64,000 bases of DNA from Sphingopyxis microcysteis (GCF_012274265.1 NZ_JAANYY010000002.1:1116001-1180000); one strand, 5' to 3'. Shown: positions 17,502 through 29,903, numbered from the stretch's first letter. Notes: generated by a model from the letters alone, not told the origin. Numbers and translations: made by a program.

Positions 17502-18674
17502 ATGAACATGGCTCTACGTAAGGACGCGCTGCGCGATCAGCGCGCAAAAATGTTGGCGGCGGCGCCCGACTGGCGCGCCTCCGACGCACGCGTCAACCCG
17601 CGGGTTGCGATCGGATCGATCGTCGCGATGTGGGTGATCTATTTCCTGATCACCACGGGCCTTGCGATGCTGACCGGCGTGGCGGAGCCGCTGTCGTCGA
17701 TCTGGCGCCGCGCGATTGTGGTCGTGGCGGGCATTTTATGCACCTTTGTCCTCTACCAGTTACTGCAACGCGCGCAGCCGCAGAGTTTCGGCGCGCGCCT
17801 GGCGGCCGCGCTGGGCGCGGCGGTGCCGCTGGTGATCGTCTATGCATCGGTCAACCTGCTCGTCTTCTATTACTGGTTCCCGGTTCCCGAAGCGACGCGG
17901 ATCATCGAGGAAATGCAGGCGAAATTCCCCGGCGCGTGGGAAACGATCCTGATTCTCGACAGCTCGATCCGCTGGTATTTCTTCTTTGCCGTATGGGCGG
18001 CGCTCTATGTCGCCTTCGGCTATGCGAATGAGATGCGCGCGGTCGAACGGCGCGCCAATCATTTCCGGCTGGAGGCAAAAAATGCGCAGCTGCGCGCGCT
18101 GCATTATCAGGTGAACCCGCATTTTCTGTTCAACACGCTCAACTCACTGTCGACGCTCGTCCTGAAAGGATCGAAGAGCGAGGCGGAGACGATGATCATG
18201 AACCTGTCGTCCTTCCTGCGCTCCAGCCTTGCGATCGACCCCGAACAGCTTGTCAGCCTTGACGAAGAAATCGCGCTGCAACGCCTGTATCTCGAAATCG
18301 AGCAAACGCGTTTTCCCGATCGTTTGCAGGTCGAGGTCACGATGCCCGACGAGCTGAAAAACGCCTGCGTCCCGGTGCTGATCCTCCAACCGATCATCGA
18401 AAATGCGATCAAATATGGCGTCGCGCCGACCAAGGGCAAAATCGCGATCCGGTTGCACGCCAGCGCCGAATATGGGCTGCTGGTGCTGCGCATCGACAAC
18501 GACATCGATCCCAAGGCGCCGACCCCGGCGTCGGGAACCGGGCTCGGGCTCGGCAATGTTCGCGAACGCCTGCTCACGCGCTACGGTCCGACCGCCGGAT
18601 GCGAATGGGGACCGTCGGACGATGGCGGCTTCGTCGTGTCGCTCTGGCTGCCATTATCACGAGAGGCTCGCTGA
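17502..18674 (+). CDS. LytS/AlgZ-type sensor histidine kinase
   Basis: This 390-residue sensor has about four N-terminal membrane spans (roughly residues 35-60, 68-88, 95-125 and 150-170). A linker leads to a HisKA_7TM/LytS-type kinase core (PF06580), with the phospho-acceptor His in YQVNPHFLFNTLNSL. The ATP-binding lid region contains ILQPIIENAIKYGV and GTGLGLGNVRERL. No periplasmic sensing domain is obvious. It overlaps the next response-regulator gene by one base (TGATG), so the two form a system. The stimulus is unknown. ATG at 17508 is an alternative start. Confidence 0.9.
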   Translation: MNMALRKDALRDQRAKMLAAAPDWRASDARVNPRVAIGSIVAMWVIYFLITTGLAMLTGVAEPLSSIWRRAIVVVAGILCTFVLYQLLQRAQPQSFGARLAAALGAAVPLVIVYASVNLLVFYYWFPVPEATRIIEEMQAKFPGAWETILILDSSIRWYFFFAVWAALYVAFGYANEMRAVERRANHFRLEAKNAQLRALHYQVNPHFLFNTLNSLSTLVLKGSKSEAETMIMNLSSFLRSSLAIDPEQLVSLDEEIALQRLYLEIEQTRFPDRLQVEVTMPDELKNACVPVLILQPIIENAIKYGVAPTKGKIAIRLHASAEYGLLVLRIDNDIDPKAPTPASGTGLGLGNVRERLLTRYGPTAGCEWGPSDDGGFVVSLWLPLSREAR

Positions 18675-19405
18675 TGATCCAGACGCTGCGTACTCTGATC
18701 GTCGATGACGAACCGCTGGCGATTGAACGCCTGCAGATACTGACCGGCCAGCAGGACGGCGTGTCGCTGGTCGGCACCGCCAGCGACGGCGCCTCGGCGC
18801 TGCGCATGGTCGATGCGCTCGCCCCCGACCTCGTGCTCTGCGACATCGCGATGCCCGATCTCAACGGGCTGGAGGTCGCCGCCGCGATCGACCGGCTCGA
18901 CAATCCGCCGGCGGTGATTTTTGTCACCGCGTTCGACCAATATGCGGTCGCCGCCTTCGACGTCGCAGCGGTCGACTATCTGCTCAAACCGGTATCACCC
19001 GACCGCCTCGCCCGCGCGCTCGCGCGGGTGCGCGAATGGCGCGCGGCGGAACGCGCCCCGACGCAAAAGAGCAAATGGATCAACGAATTCTGGGTTCAGA
19101 ACCGCGGCGAAATGCTGCGTATCGACGCGGGCCAGGTCGATCTGATCGAGGCCGAGCGCGATTATATGCGGCTGCATGTCGGCGCGCGCAGCTGGCTCAT
19201 TCACCAGACCATCAAGTCACTGGAAGCGCGGATGAACCCCGATCAGTTCATGCGCATTCACCGCTCGAAAATGGTTCGCCGCGACGGGATCGTCGGGCTG
19301 AAACATCATGGCGACGGGGCTTGGAGCGTCGATCTGGGCGATGGCGGCATCCACCGCGTCGGCCGCACCTATCTCCACGACGTCAAGTCCATCATGCACG
19401 CCTGA
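18674..19405 (+). CDS. LytTR-type response regulator
   Basis: This 243-residue regulator has a receiver domain with acidic pocket VDDEPL, phospho-acceptor Asp in VLCDIAMPDLNG and conserved Lys in YLLKPVSPDRL. A C-terminal LytTR DNA-binding domain (from about residue 135) has LIEAERDYMRLHVG and FMRIHRSKMVR. It is the partner of the upstream LytS-like kinase, with start codon and kinase stop overlapping by one base. Targets are unknown. A terminator follows. Confidence 0.92.
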   Translation: MIQTLRTLIVDDEPLAIERLQILTGQQDGVSLVGTASDGASALRMVDALAPDLVLCDIAMPDLNGLEVAAAIDRLDNPPAVIFVTAFDQYAVAAFDVAAVDYLLKPVSPDRLARALARVREWRAAERAPTQKSKWINEFWVQNRGEMLRIDAGQVDLIEAERDYMRLHVGARSWLIHQTIKSLEARMNPDQFMRIHRSKMVRRDGIVGLKHHGDGAWSVDLGDGGIHRVGRTYLHDVKSIMHA

Positions 19406-19412
19406 ACCGAAA

Positions 19413-19451
19413 AAGGCGGCCATGCTGTTCCAGCATGACCGCCTTTTTTCT
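19413..19451. terminator. bidirectional terminator after the LytTR regulator
   Basis: The sequence AAAAGGCGGCCATGCTG-TTC-CAGCATGACCGCCTTTTTT forms a long near-perfect stem with A and T tracts on the two sides. It ends both the two-component operon and the convergent urcA-like gene. Confidence 0.85.
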
Positions 19452-19468
19452 TGGCGCGTTCCGCACCG

Positions 19469-19825
19469 TTAGGGCGCGGCGACCGTGATCGTCTTGCCGC
19501 GATCGGCCAACCGGGTGCCGTCGCCATTCAGCAGGCTGGCGAGCTTCACGTCGGCGTCGGCCAGCGTGGCGGTTTCGCATTCCAGCGACAATGCCCGCTC
19601 GTGCAAGGTCTGGCGGTAGTTGGGGCGGCTGTCGCAAACCTTGCGAACGGCGGACTTGACCCGCGCGTTCAGCCGGTCGCGCCCTTCCACGCTCGTCAGG
19701 TTCAGGTCGTCATAGCGCACGACGACGCTACGCTGTGTGTCTTCGTCGTCAGCCGCGAAGGCCGGGACGCTCAGGCCAACGCACGCGATCGGCGCGGTCA
19801 GCAGGATCAGGGAAAGTTTCGCCAT
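19469..19825 (-). CDS. UrcA family protein
   Basis: This 118-residue exported protein has a signal peptide (MAKLSLILLTAPIACVGLSV to AFA). The mature part carries the UrcA pattern VVRYDDLNLTSVEGRDRLNARV...VC, with two Cys that may form a disulfide. UrcA proteins are small periplasmic proteins of unknown function common in sphingomonads and caulobacters. The start at 19825 is chosen to begin the signal peptide, with GAGGACT upstream. Confidence 0.85.
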   Translation of the reverse strand: MAKLSLILLTAPIACVGLSVPAFAADDEDTQRSVVVRYDDLNLTSVEGRDRLNARVKSAVRKVCDSRPNYRQTLHERALSLECETATLADADVKLASLLNGDGTRLADRGKTITVAAP

Positions 19826-20071
19826 GGGGGAGTCCTCTCTTGGGGGATGATGCGGGACACGGAGTTTCTGGACCGGGGAGACCAGCACCTCCGCATCCCG
19901 CACAACCGTGATACTCCCTAGACGTCATCAGAATCGCGTTTGGATCGATCGGAGCGAAAGGCCGGTCGATTACCGGACGAAAGCCGTTCATCCGTCGACG
20001 AACGGACGAGAGGCGGGCAATTTGATGGCGTCACGCTTGCATCCGGCGCCCGCACATGACCAAATCGCGCC

Positions 20072-20563
20072 GTGCCAAGGAAATTATCTTTCGTCGCGAG
20101 TCGTCATCGCGGTGTCCGGCTGTTCCGCTGGTCCGCGGTAGCGCTGGCCGGGGTCATTGCCGGGATGCTGCTCGGCGAGATGGCGGTTGGAACGCGATCC
20201 ATCGGCGGAATGGGCGAACCCGCGACCTATTCGCACCTCAGCGCCAACCCCGACGCCGCGGCGGCGCCCGTCGGCGGGGCGGTGCCCTGTCCCGATTGCC
20301 GCGACAGCTACGGCGTCGCCGCGCGCCTCCGCGCCGATCGCGAAGACCGGATGAGCCATGAGTTTCGCGAGCTGGGCGCCGTCGACCTCGATCCGCCGCC
20401 ACCGGACGAACCCGATGACGGCTATCGCTATGGCGGCCGCTTTCCGGACCCGCCGCCGCGCGAGGTACGTCGCGTCGTGACGGCTCCCGCGATTGTGTCC
20501 GCCAGCGTGGCGGACGACGAACCGGTCGCCGCGGAAACGTCGGCGCTACCGCCGCAATATTGA
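20072..20563 (+). CDS. hypothetical membrane-anchored protein
   Basis: I do not recognise a family. The 163-residue reading frame starts at GTG 20072. It has one hydrophobic span (about residues 18-36, FRWSAVALAGVIAGMLLGEM). A CPDCRDSYGVAARLRADRED segment and a Pro/Asp-rich tail (DPPPPDEPDDGYRYGG) follow. The topology suggests an inner-membrane anchor with a periplasmic tail. Codon use looks coding in this frame (GC-rich third positions). The gene is free-standing, between the UrcA gene and a small secreted protein. Confidence 0.55.
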   Translation: MPRKLSFVASRHRGVRLFRWSAVALAGVIAGMLLGEMAVGTRSIGGMGEPATYSHLSANPDAAAAPVGGAVPCPDCRDSYGVAARLRADREDRMSHEFRELGAVDLDPPPPDEPDDGYRYGGRFPDPPPREVRRVVTAPAIVSASVADDEPVAAETSALPPQY

Positions 20564-20567
20564 CTGA

Positions 20568-20981
20568 TCAGCGCGGCTGCGGCGCGACCGGTTTGGCGCA
20601 GCGCGTCGTGTCGCCCGCTTTACACGCGGCAACATCGGCCTCCCACTTCATCCGTTCTTCGGCCGACATCGCCGCGACACGCGCCTTTTCGGCTTCGTAA
20701 GCAGCAGTTTCTTCGGCGAACTCGGCCTGGTCATGCGCGACCTGCTGCGCCACTGCCGAAACCTCCTGCTCATAAGTGGTGATCTCGGCCTTGGCGCGCG
20801 CCGCCTGTTCGGCATTGAGCCGCGCGGTGTTCGACCGTTCCTCGGCCGTCGTGCCGTCGGGCAGCTTGGTTTGCGCTGCGGTCGCTTCGGTTGGCGTCGC
20901 GACCGGCGCCTGAAACGCTGCAACCTGTCCGGTGCCGACCAGTGACATTGCGGTAGCTGCCGCCAGAATGATCTTCTTCAT
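20568..20981 (-). CDS. small secreted Ala/Glu-rich protein
   Basis: This 137-residue protein begins MKKIILAAATAMSLVGTGQV, a signal peptide. The mature region is strongly helical and charged (EQAARAKAEITTYEQEVSAV and similar heptad-like stretches), suggesting a coiled coil. It ends with a two-Cys segment (ACKAGDTTRCAKPV). No family is recognised. The AGGAGAGA ribosome site precedes the start at 20981. It converges on the upstream hypothetical gene with 4 bases between stops. Confidence 0.65.
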   Translation of the reverse strand: MKKIILAAATAMSLVGTGQVAAFQAPVATPTEATAAQTKLPDGTTAEERSNTARLNAEQAARAKAEITTYEQEVSAVAQQVAHDQAEFAEETAAYEAEKARVAAMSAEERMKWEADVAACKAGDTTRCAKPVAPQPR

Positions 20982-21126
20982 CGAAGTCTCTCCTTCAATC
21001 CATCGCTTTGGCGGTCCAACGCATGGCTGCATCGGGCGTTCCAGCCCGGATCACAGCCCGTTGATTGACCTTCGCAAGGCCAGGGGTCATGCTGCCCCGC
21101 CGCACCTTGTCCGATCGGACGCCGAT

Positions 21127-22659
21127 TTGCCAGCATTGCCAAAGCACCCGCTCAACCGCGCCGTCTTTTTCACCCCGCTCGCGGTGCTGCTGGCGGCGGT
21201 CGGCCTCAGCCTGTGGCAGGGCGACGCCGTGCTCGCCGCCGAAGTCGCGATCAACGACTGGATCTTGCGCCATTTTTCGCCGCTGTTCGCATGGTCCGGC
21301 CTCGCCTTTCTGGCGCTGCTCGCCGGTATCGCGCTTTCTCCGCTCGGCGGGCGCATCATCGGCGGACCGCATGCGAAGCCGATCCTGGGCCGTTGGCGCT
21401 GGTTCGCTGTGACGCTCTGTACCACGATCGCGACCGGCATCCTGTTCTGGGGTGCCGCCGAACCGCTGTTTCACCTCAACGATCCGCCCGCGATGCTCGG
21501 GCTGATCCCCGGCAGCGACGCCGCCGCGACCTTTGCGATGTCGACGATGTTCCTGCACTGGACGCTGACACCTTACGCCATTTACACCGTTGCTGGGCTC
21601 GCCTTCGCGCTCGTCTATTACAATCACCGCGAACCGTTCAGCCTGTCGTCGCTGTTCGTCCCCCTCCTCGGGCGGCGCGCGCACGGCCCCGTCGGGACCG
21701 GAATCGACATTCTCTGCCTCTACGCCCTCGTCGCGGGCATGGCCGCCTCGCTCGGTGCCGGCCTGCTCGCACTGGCGGGCGGGATCGAGGGGATCGGCGG
21801 GTTTGCGGGTGGCACCGCTCTCCGCTGGGCGATCGCCGCGGCCATCGTCGGCGGCTTCCTCATCTCCGCCGCGACGGGCCTGCAAAAGGGGATAGCCGGG
21901 CTTTCGGTCCTCAACACCTGGATATTCTTCGGCATCATCGCCTTCGTGCTGCTCGCGGGCCCGACCGCGCGGATGTTCGACCTCGCGCTGCGCGGCGCCT
22001 TCGACTATTTCCAGACCTTCATCCCCCGCAACCTCGGCCTCGACGTCGATACGGGGTGGCACCGGCAATGGACGATCTTCAACTGGGCCAACTGGTTCGC
22101 CTGGGCGCCAGTCACCGCCTTGTTTCTCGGCCGCCTCGCAGTCGGCTACAGCGTCCGCGCCTTCATCCTCTACAATCTGATCCTGCCATCGTTGTTCGGC
22201 GCAGTGTGGATGACCGCGATCGCAGGCGCAACGATCGCGCTCGACCAGCAAAGCGGCGCCAGCCTCTACGCGATCCTGACCGCGCAGGGGCCCGACCCGG
22301 TGCTGTTCCGCCTGTTCAGCGCGCTCGGCGGCGGCCCCGGCGTCGCGGCGGTCGTGTTGTTCGCGATCTTCCTCTCTTACGTCGCCGGTGCCGACGCCAA
22401 TGTCTCCGCGATGAGTGCGCTGTCGACGCACGGCATCTCTCCGGAAACGCCGGAAGCGCCGCTGTGGGTGCAAGCCGTCTGGGGCATCACCGTCGGGCTG
22501 GTCGCGCTAGTACTCGTGGCGAGCGGCGGCATCGACGGCATCCGCATGATGTCGGTTCTCGGTGGCTTTCCTGCGCTGTTCGTGATTGTCGGAGCGGCGC
22601 TGTCGCTGATCGCAATGGCGGTACGGGGACGGCATGACGCCGCCCCCGCCCAATCCTGA
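21127..22659 (+). CDS. BCCT family transporter
   Basis: This polytopic membrane protein has about 12 spans. It matches the betaine/carnitine/choline transporter family, with ILFWGAAEPLFHLNDPP, STMFLHWTLTPYAIYTVAGL and FNWANWFAWAPVTALFLGR (the Trp-rich core that binds quaternary amines). It imports a trimethylammonium-type or related solute; the substrate cannot be read. The N-terminus is uncertain. There is no ATG close to the conserved start of homologues, and TTG at 21127 or 21136 fits best; a far-upstream ATG would overlap the divergent secreted-protein gene. Confidence 0.85.
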   Translation: MPALPKHPLNRAVFFTPLAVLLAAVGLSLWQGDAVLAAEVAINDWILRHFSPLFAWSGLAFLALLAGIALSPLGGRIIGGPHAKPILGRWRWFAVTLCTTIATGILFWGAAEPLFHLNDPPAMLGLIPGSDAAATFAMSTMFLHWTLTPYAIYTVAGLAFALVYYNHREPFSLSSLFVPLLGRRAHGPVGTGIDILCLYALVAGMAASLGAGLLALAGGIEGIGGFAGGTALRWAIAAAIVGGFLISAATGLQKGIAGLSVLNTWIFFGIIAFVLLAGPTARMFDLALRGAFDYFQTFIPRNLGLDVDTGWHRQWTIFNWANWFAWAPVTALFLGRLAVGYSVRAFILYNLILPSLFGAVWMTAIAGATIALDQQSGASLYAILTAQGPDPVLFRLFSALGGGPGVAAVVLFAIFLSYVAGADANVSAMSALSTHGISPETPEAPLWVQAVWGITVGLVALVLVASGGIDGIRMMSVLGGFPALFVIVGAALSLIAMAVRGRHDAAPAQS

Positions 22660-22675
22660 GAAAGGGGTCTCAGGA

Positions 22676-24751
22676 CTACCAGATCCGGGTGCGTTCTTCG
22701 GGCTTCAGATAATATTTGGCGCCCGCCTGAACGCCGAACGCCTTGTACCACGCATCGACATTGCGCACCGGCCCGATGATCCGCCACCGCGCGGGGCTGT
22801 GCGGATCGCTCGCCACCTGCTGCTTGATCGCATCCTCGCGCTGCTTGGTGCGCCAAGCCTGCGCAAAGGCCAGGAAAAAGCGCTGGTCGCCGGTCAGGCC
22901 GTCAATCACCGGCGCGGGTTTGCCGCCGAGCGAGCGCTGGTACGCGTCATACGCGACCTCCAGCCCGGCAAGATCGGCGATATTCTCCCCCATCGTCAGA
23001 TCGGGATTGATGAACGATCCCGGCGCGGCTTCATAGGTCGCATATTGCGCCCCGAACGCCTTGGCCGCGGCGTCGAACTTCGCCGCGTCCTCGGCGGTCC
23101 ACCAGTCGCGCACCGCGCCGTCGGCGTCGATCTTGCGGCCCTGATCATCGAAGCCATGGATGATCTCGTGCCCGATCACCGCGCCGATCGCGCCATAATT
23201 GACCGCATCATCGACACTCTCGCTGAAATAGGGCGCCTGCAAGATGCCCGCCGGGAACACGATCTTGTTCTCCAGCCCGCCATTATAGGCATTCACTTCC
23301 TGCGGGTTCATCGCCCATTTCTTCCGATCGACCGGCTTGTTGAGATCGCCGAGCGCATAGGCATATTCGAACGCCGAACTGCGCTTCACATTGCCATAAA
23401 GGTCGGTGGGATCGATCCGGAGCGCCGCATAGTCGCGCCATTTGTCGGGATAGCCGACCATGACGTCCATCTTGGCGAGCTTCGCCAGCGCCGCTTGCTT
23501 GGTGGCGGGCGCCATCCAGCTGTTCGCCCGGATGCGGTCACCCATCGCGAGTTTCAGATTGGCGACCAGCACTTCCATCTTCGCCTTCGCGCTCGCGGGG
23601 AAATATTGCGTCGAATAGGTTTCGCCGACCAGCTCACCGAGGCTGCCATCGACCAGCGTCAGCCCGCGTTTCCAGCGCGGACGCAGCTCGCCGACCCCGC
23701 TCAGCGCCTTGGTATATTCGAAGCGGCTGTCGACGAACGATTTGGACAAATAGGGCGCGGCGCTGTTCGCGACATGGAACTGCTGCCACAGCTTGATCGT
23801 GTCGAGCGGCGTGCGGGCATAGAGCGCCGCAATATCGCGCACCGCGGTCTTTTCATTGACGATGATGCGCTTCTGCGGTGCGATACCTGCCCCCGCAAAC
23901 CACGCAGTCCAGTCGAGCCCCGGCGCATAGGCGGCAAGTTCGTCGGACGACATCGGATTGTTGATCTTGCCGATGTCGCGGCGATCGGCGATCGCCCAGC
24001 TGACCTTCGCGATCTCGGTCTCGAACGCCATCACCGCATCCGCGGCCTTTTCGGGGTCGGCGTTCCCCACCATCTTCATCGTCCGCGCGATATAGGCGCG
24101 ATAGGCATCGCGCTGCGGCTTGAAACCGTCGCTCAGATAATAATCGCGCTCGGGCAGGCCAAGCCCCGCCTGCCCCAGCCATAGCACATTGACCGTCGGG
24201 TCTGCGGTGTCGGCATAGGGACCGCCGCTGACGATCGTCGCACCGAAGCCGCCCTGCGTCCCGCCCATGAAGCGCGCCATGGCCGATTTATCGTTGATCG
24301 CGCTGACTGCGCCGATGTCGGCGAGCAAAGGCTTGGCGCCCAGCGCCTCGACCCGCGCTTCGTCCATGAAGCTCTGATACAATCCGCCGACCTGGCTCGT
24401 TGCCGGCGCCCCGGCGACCACCGCGCGCAGCTGGCGCTGGGTCAGGTTGTAAACGTCGTAATCGACCCCCGCCGACGCCTGATCCGACGGAATTTCGGTC
24501 CGGGCGAACCAGCCGCCGTTGGCATATTTGTCGAAATCGTCGCCGGGCTTCACATTCGGGTCGCGCGCGCCGAGATCGACCCCCCAGGTGCCAAAGGTCA
24601 GCGCCTTCAGCGATTCCGCATCGCCCGCCGCTTCCTCCGCACCCGCCGCATGCAGCGATGCGGTCGCCGGCGCATCCTTCGCCAGCGCCGGTGTCGCGGC
24701 CAACGCAATGGTGATCGCAAGGCTCGCGGCCCCGCCCAGATATTTCATCAT
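22676..24751 (-). CDS. M13 family metallopeptidase (neprilysin/PepO-like)
   Basis: This 691-residue zinc endopeptidase has a signal peptide (MMKYLGGAASLAITIALAA to PALA). The gluzincin motifs are HEIIHGFDDQG (two His ligands and the catalytic Glu) and ENIADLAG (third ligand). The substrate-binding motif is NAYNGG and the C-terminal end is RTRIW. The N-terminal helical domain is complete, so it appears intact. It probably trims peptides in the periplasm. It converges with the BCCT gene 16 bases away. Confidence 0.94.
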   Translation of the reverse strand: MMKYLGGAASLAITIALAATPALAKDAPATASLHAAGAEEAAGDAESLKALTFGTWGVDLGARDPNVKPGDDFDKYANGGWFARTEIPSDQASAGVDYDVYNLTQRQLRAVVAGAPATSQVGGLYQSFMDEARVEALGAKPLLADIGAVSAINDKSAMARFMGGTQGGFGATIVSGGPYADTADPTVNVLWLGQAGLGLPERDYYLSDGFKPQRDAYRAYIARTMKMVGNADPEKAADAVMAFETEIAKVSWAIADRRDIGKINNPMSSDELAAYAPGLDWTAWFAGAGIAPQKRIIVNEKTAVRDIAALYARTPLDTIKLWQQFHVANSAAPYLSKSFVDSRFEYTKALSGVGELRPRWKRGLTLVDGSLGELVGETYSTQYFPASAKAKMEVLVANLKLAMGDRIRANSWMAPATKQAALAKLAKMDVMVGYPDKWRDYAALRIDPTDLYGNVKRSSAFEYAYALGDLNKPVDRKKWAMNPQEVNAYNGGLENKIVFPAGILQAPYFSESVDDAVNYGAIGAVIGHEIIHGFDDQGRKIDADGAVRDWWTAEDAAKFDAAAKAFGAQYATYEAAPGSFINPDLTMGENIADLAGLEVAYDAYQRSLGGKPAPVIDGLTGDQRFFLAFAQAWRTKQREDAIKQQVASDPHSPARWRIIGPVRNVDAWYKAFGVQAGAKYYLKPEERTRIW

Positions 24752-24927
24752 TCCCCAGTCTCCCTATGTCCCCGCGTCGCCCGAAACCGGACAACGCCAT
24801 AGTGCGACTGTCCGCCCGCACTGCCCAAGGGTCAAGCGAGGGGGATGACGCTGGTCGAAGACATTGGGAAGTTGGTGGAATTTAGCCAGTTTGCCGTCGT
24901 AGCAGGACGATCGCGATGTCCGTAGGA

Positions 24928-26067
24928 TCAGCCGAGCTTGGTCGAGAGATGATCGACGCAGACATTGCAGAAATAGAGGATGTTCGTTGATCGCATCAGA
25001 CAATGTGGCGCTGAACGGTAAAGATCAGTCCGATAGCGGCATCCGCGGTAAGTCCCAACCGCTGCGCGATCCTCTCCCGGGAAATCTGCGATGCTGGTCG
25101 GATTTCCGGGTCGATTAACGGGCAGCGACCAACCGGCTGCAGCGGCATCGGCCTGCCGGGTGACGTTCGGTTCGCCGCGCGGTCTTTCGCTTTTTCGGGC
25201 TTCCGAAAGATATTCGTCGCACAATCCTAGCGCGTGGCCGATTTCATGCAGGGCAATGGCTTCCCAATGTTCGGTCGGCACCCCGGCATTGTCCTTGCAC
25301 GGCGTAATCGTTGCCCACGCCGGATATTGCCAGTCTTCGAGCCCGCCGGCGCCGCCGCGCACACCGCTGTCGATCAATACGAGGCCGAATTTGCCGTCGA
25401 GCATGAGGTGAACGAGCCGCGACCGAGCCTGTTCGAGGTTGCCGTGCATGACCTGTGCATCACCACCTCCGCAGTTATCGGGAATATCGCGCGTATTGAA
25501 CCAGCCTGTAACGGTGTCGGGTGCGCGCCAATAAAAGGCCAAAAGTGCGAATTGATCCTGCAGCGCGTCGAAAGGCGGGATACGAATGATGAACGCGCGC
25601 AACGCTCGCACGTGGAGAAGAAATCGATCCTCATCGACAAATCGTTCGGAAAAGACCGGGAATTTCAATCGCGCGCCAGCGGGGCCGACAAGGGTTGGTT
25701 CAACTGCTGGCATCGGGTTGGTCCGACGTGCCAGATCACCCGTCGGCCCTTCCCAATAGATTCCGCCGTCCCCGAGCACCTGCACCACAGCGCCGCGCTC
25801 CGGAGATGGAGGCAGGCGGATCGGCACAAACGCCTGGATCGCAGCAATACTGCCGTCACTGGAAAATGCCTCGATGAACGCTGGGTCCGGCTCGATCGGC
25901 ACAGGCTCACCTATTCGGTTGTGGCCCGCATCAAGAAAGACGGCTTCCACTTCGGCCGCATCATCGCCATCCGCCGCATCGCCCGCCAAACGCCGAAACG
26001 CCGTCGCCGCCCACAGGCGTTCGGACACGGCGTCGGGCAGGATCAGGTCGACCACAACCTCGTCCAA
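24928..26067 (-). CDS. M64-like (IgA-peptidase family) zinc metalloprotease
   Basis: This 379-residue protein carries the zinc signature HEIGHALGLCDEYL (about residue 270). Further on is a Cys-rich end CLMRSTN...YFCNVCVDHL. Together these match the M64 family first known from Clostridium ramosum IgA protease. No signal peptide is visible and the N-terminal about 230 residues match nothing I recognise. It lies 6 bases after the lipoprotein gene on the same strand, so the pair is an operon. Base composition is less GC-rich than the flanking M13 and uvrA genes, hinting at transfer. Catalysis is inferred from motifs; the target is unknown. Confidence 0.7.
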   Translation of the reverse strand: MDEVVVDLILPDAVSERLWAATAFRRLAGDAADGDDAAEVEAVFLDAGHNRIGEPVPIEPDPAFIEAFSSDGSIAAIQAFVPIRLPPSPERGAVVQVLGDGGIYWEGPTGDLARRTNPMPAVEPTLVGPAGARLKFPVFSERFVDEDRFLLHVRALRAFIIRIPPFDALQDQFALLAFYWRAPDTVTGWFNTRDIPDNCGGGDAQVMHGNLEQARSRLVHLMLDGKFGLVLIDSGVRGGAGGLEDWQYPAWATITPCKDNAGVPTEHWEAIALHEIGHALGLCDEYLSEARKSERPRGEPNVTRQADAAAAGWSLPVNRPGNPTSIADFPGEDRAAVGTYRGCRYRTDLYRSAPHCLMRSTNILYFCNVCVDHLSTKLG

Positions 26068-26073
26068 GTCTGG

Positions 26074-26808
26074 TCAAGTAACCGGAGCGACGGTAACCTT
26101 GCCGTCCAATGGCTTACGCGTGCCATCGGCAGCTGGCGGTGCACCGTCAGTCGCAACGAGGCTTGAATCCTTAATGACGCTGCGAGCCAGCGATAATATC
26201 GACTGCGGCGAACATTGCGCCTGATTGTCAATCAGATGCTGCATAGCCATTTCAAAGGTGATGCTCTGCTGCTTAAGAACGCCAGACGCGTGGACGGACT
26301 GCGCCTTCAGCGCCATCGTTTGCACGGCTCCGACATTCTCCGCACCGAACAGAAAGTGCGTGTCGTAAATATTGAGCGCCGCCGAAGTCGCAGCGGTGCC
26401 CAACGCAAGCATCTGGATGTAATCTTCTTTGCGTCCGGGATTTTTTGAGAAGTCGCCCAGCCCGATCAGACCGGTGATTAGCGCGGAGATAGGGGGCAAC
26501 AGATCACGCGCGATCTGCGATCGCCGCTGGTTCTGGACCATTTGGGTGAAGTAGTTTTCGCAGAACGAATAATTATACATGAAGCCGCTGCGGAGCATGG
26601 GATATACATGATCATTGTCGAGTGTCGGGTCGGCTTTCCGGAAATCATACGCCTTTTGGAAATCGGCCTTGAACATCGATGTATCGCTGTATCGCAGTTC
26701 GGCAGGCTTCAAGTCCTTCGTCACTAGCCGCTCAGGCCCTTGAAAACTATAGCAACCGGCAAGCGAAAACGACGCCACCGCCACCGCGAGCAAATTTTTC
26801 CGGATCAT
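26074..26808 (-). CDS. lipoprotein of unknown function, partner of M64-like protease
   Basis: This 244-residue protein starts MIRKNLLAVAVASFSLAGC, a lipoprotein signal peptide with lipobox SLAGC. It is preceded by GAAAGAGGGGG-type purine-rich sequence. The mature part is helical, with a hydrophobic stretch PPISALITGLIGLG and several Cys (NYSFCENYF, NQAQCS). I recognise no family. It directly precedes the M64-like gene (6-base gap) and is divergent from uvrA. A role in delivering, inhibiting or localising the protease is only inference. Confidence 0.65.
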   Translation of the reverse strand: MIRKNLLAVAVASFSLAGCYSFQGPERLVTKDLKPAELRYSDTSMFKADFQKAYDFRKADPTLDNDHVYPMLRSGFMYNYSFCENYFTQMVQNQRRSQIARDLLPPISALITGLIGLGDFSKNPGRKEDYIQMLALGTAATSAALNIYDTHFLFGAENVGAVQTMALKAQSVHASGVLKQQSITFEMAMQHLIDNQAQCSPQSILSLARSVIKDSSLVATDGAPPAADGTRKPLDGKVTVAPVT

Positions 26809-26943
26809 AGAGCCCCCTCTTTCTGATGGCTGCAATCCAGTATTTCGCCTTGCGCTTGTATAGGACCAAAACGCCAAATTTGTTCCATTGTGGCAGCATT
26901 TCCGCGCCACTATGTTGCGGGCGACCCGCCCCTTGCGCATCAA

Positions 26944-26958
26944 GAACAAATCTGGAAC
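26944..26958 (+). promoter_or_regulatory. LexA (SOS) box of uvrA
   Basis: GAAC-AAATCTG-GAAC is an exact match to the alphaproteobacterial direct-repeat SOS box GAAC-N7-GAAC. It lies 11 bases before the uvrA start codon. This supports DNA-damage induction of uvrA through LexA. Confidence 0.85.
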
Positions 26959-26969
26959 ATACCCCTCCC

Positions 26970-29861
<2,892 letters not shown>

Positions 29862-29903
29862 GGCGTCGGCCTTCGTTTCGTCCTAATGCCATCCCCCTAT
29901 TGC

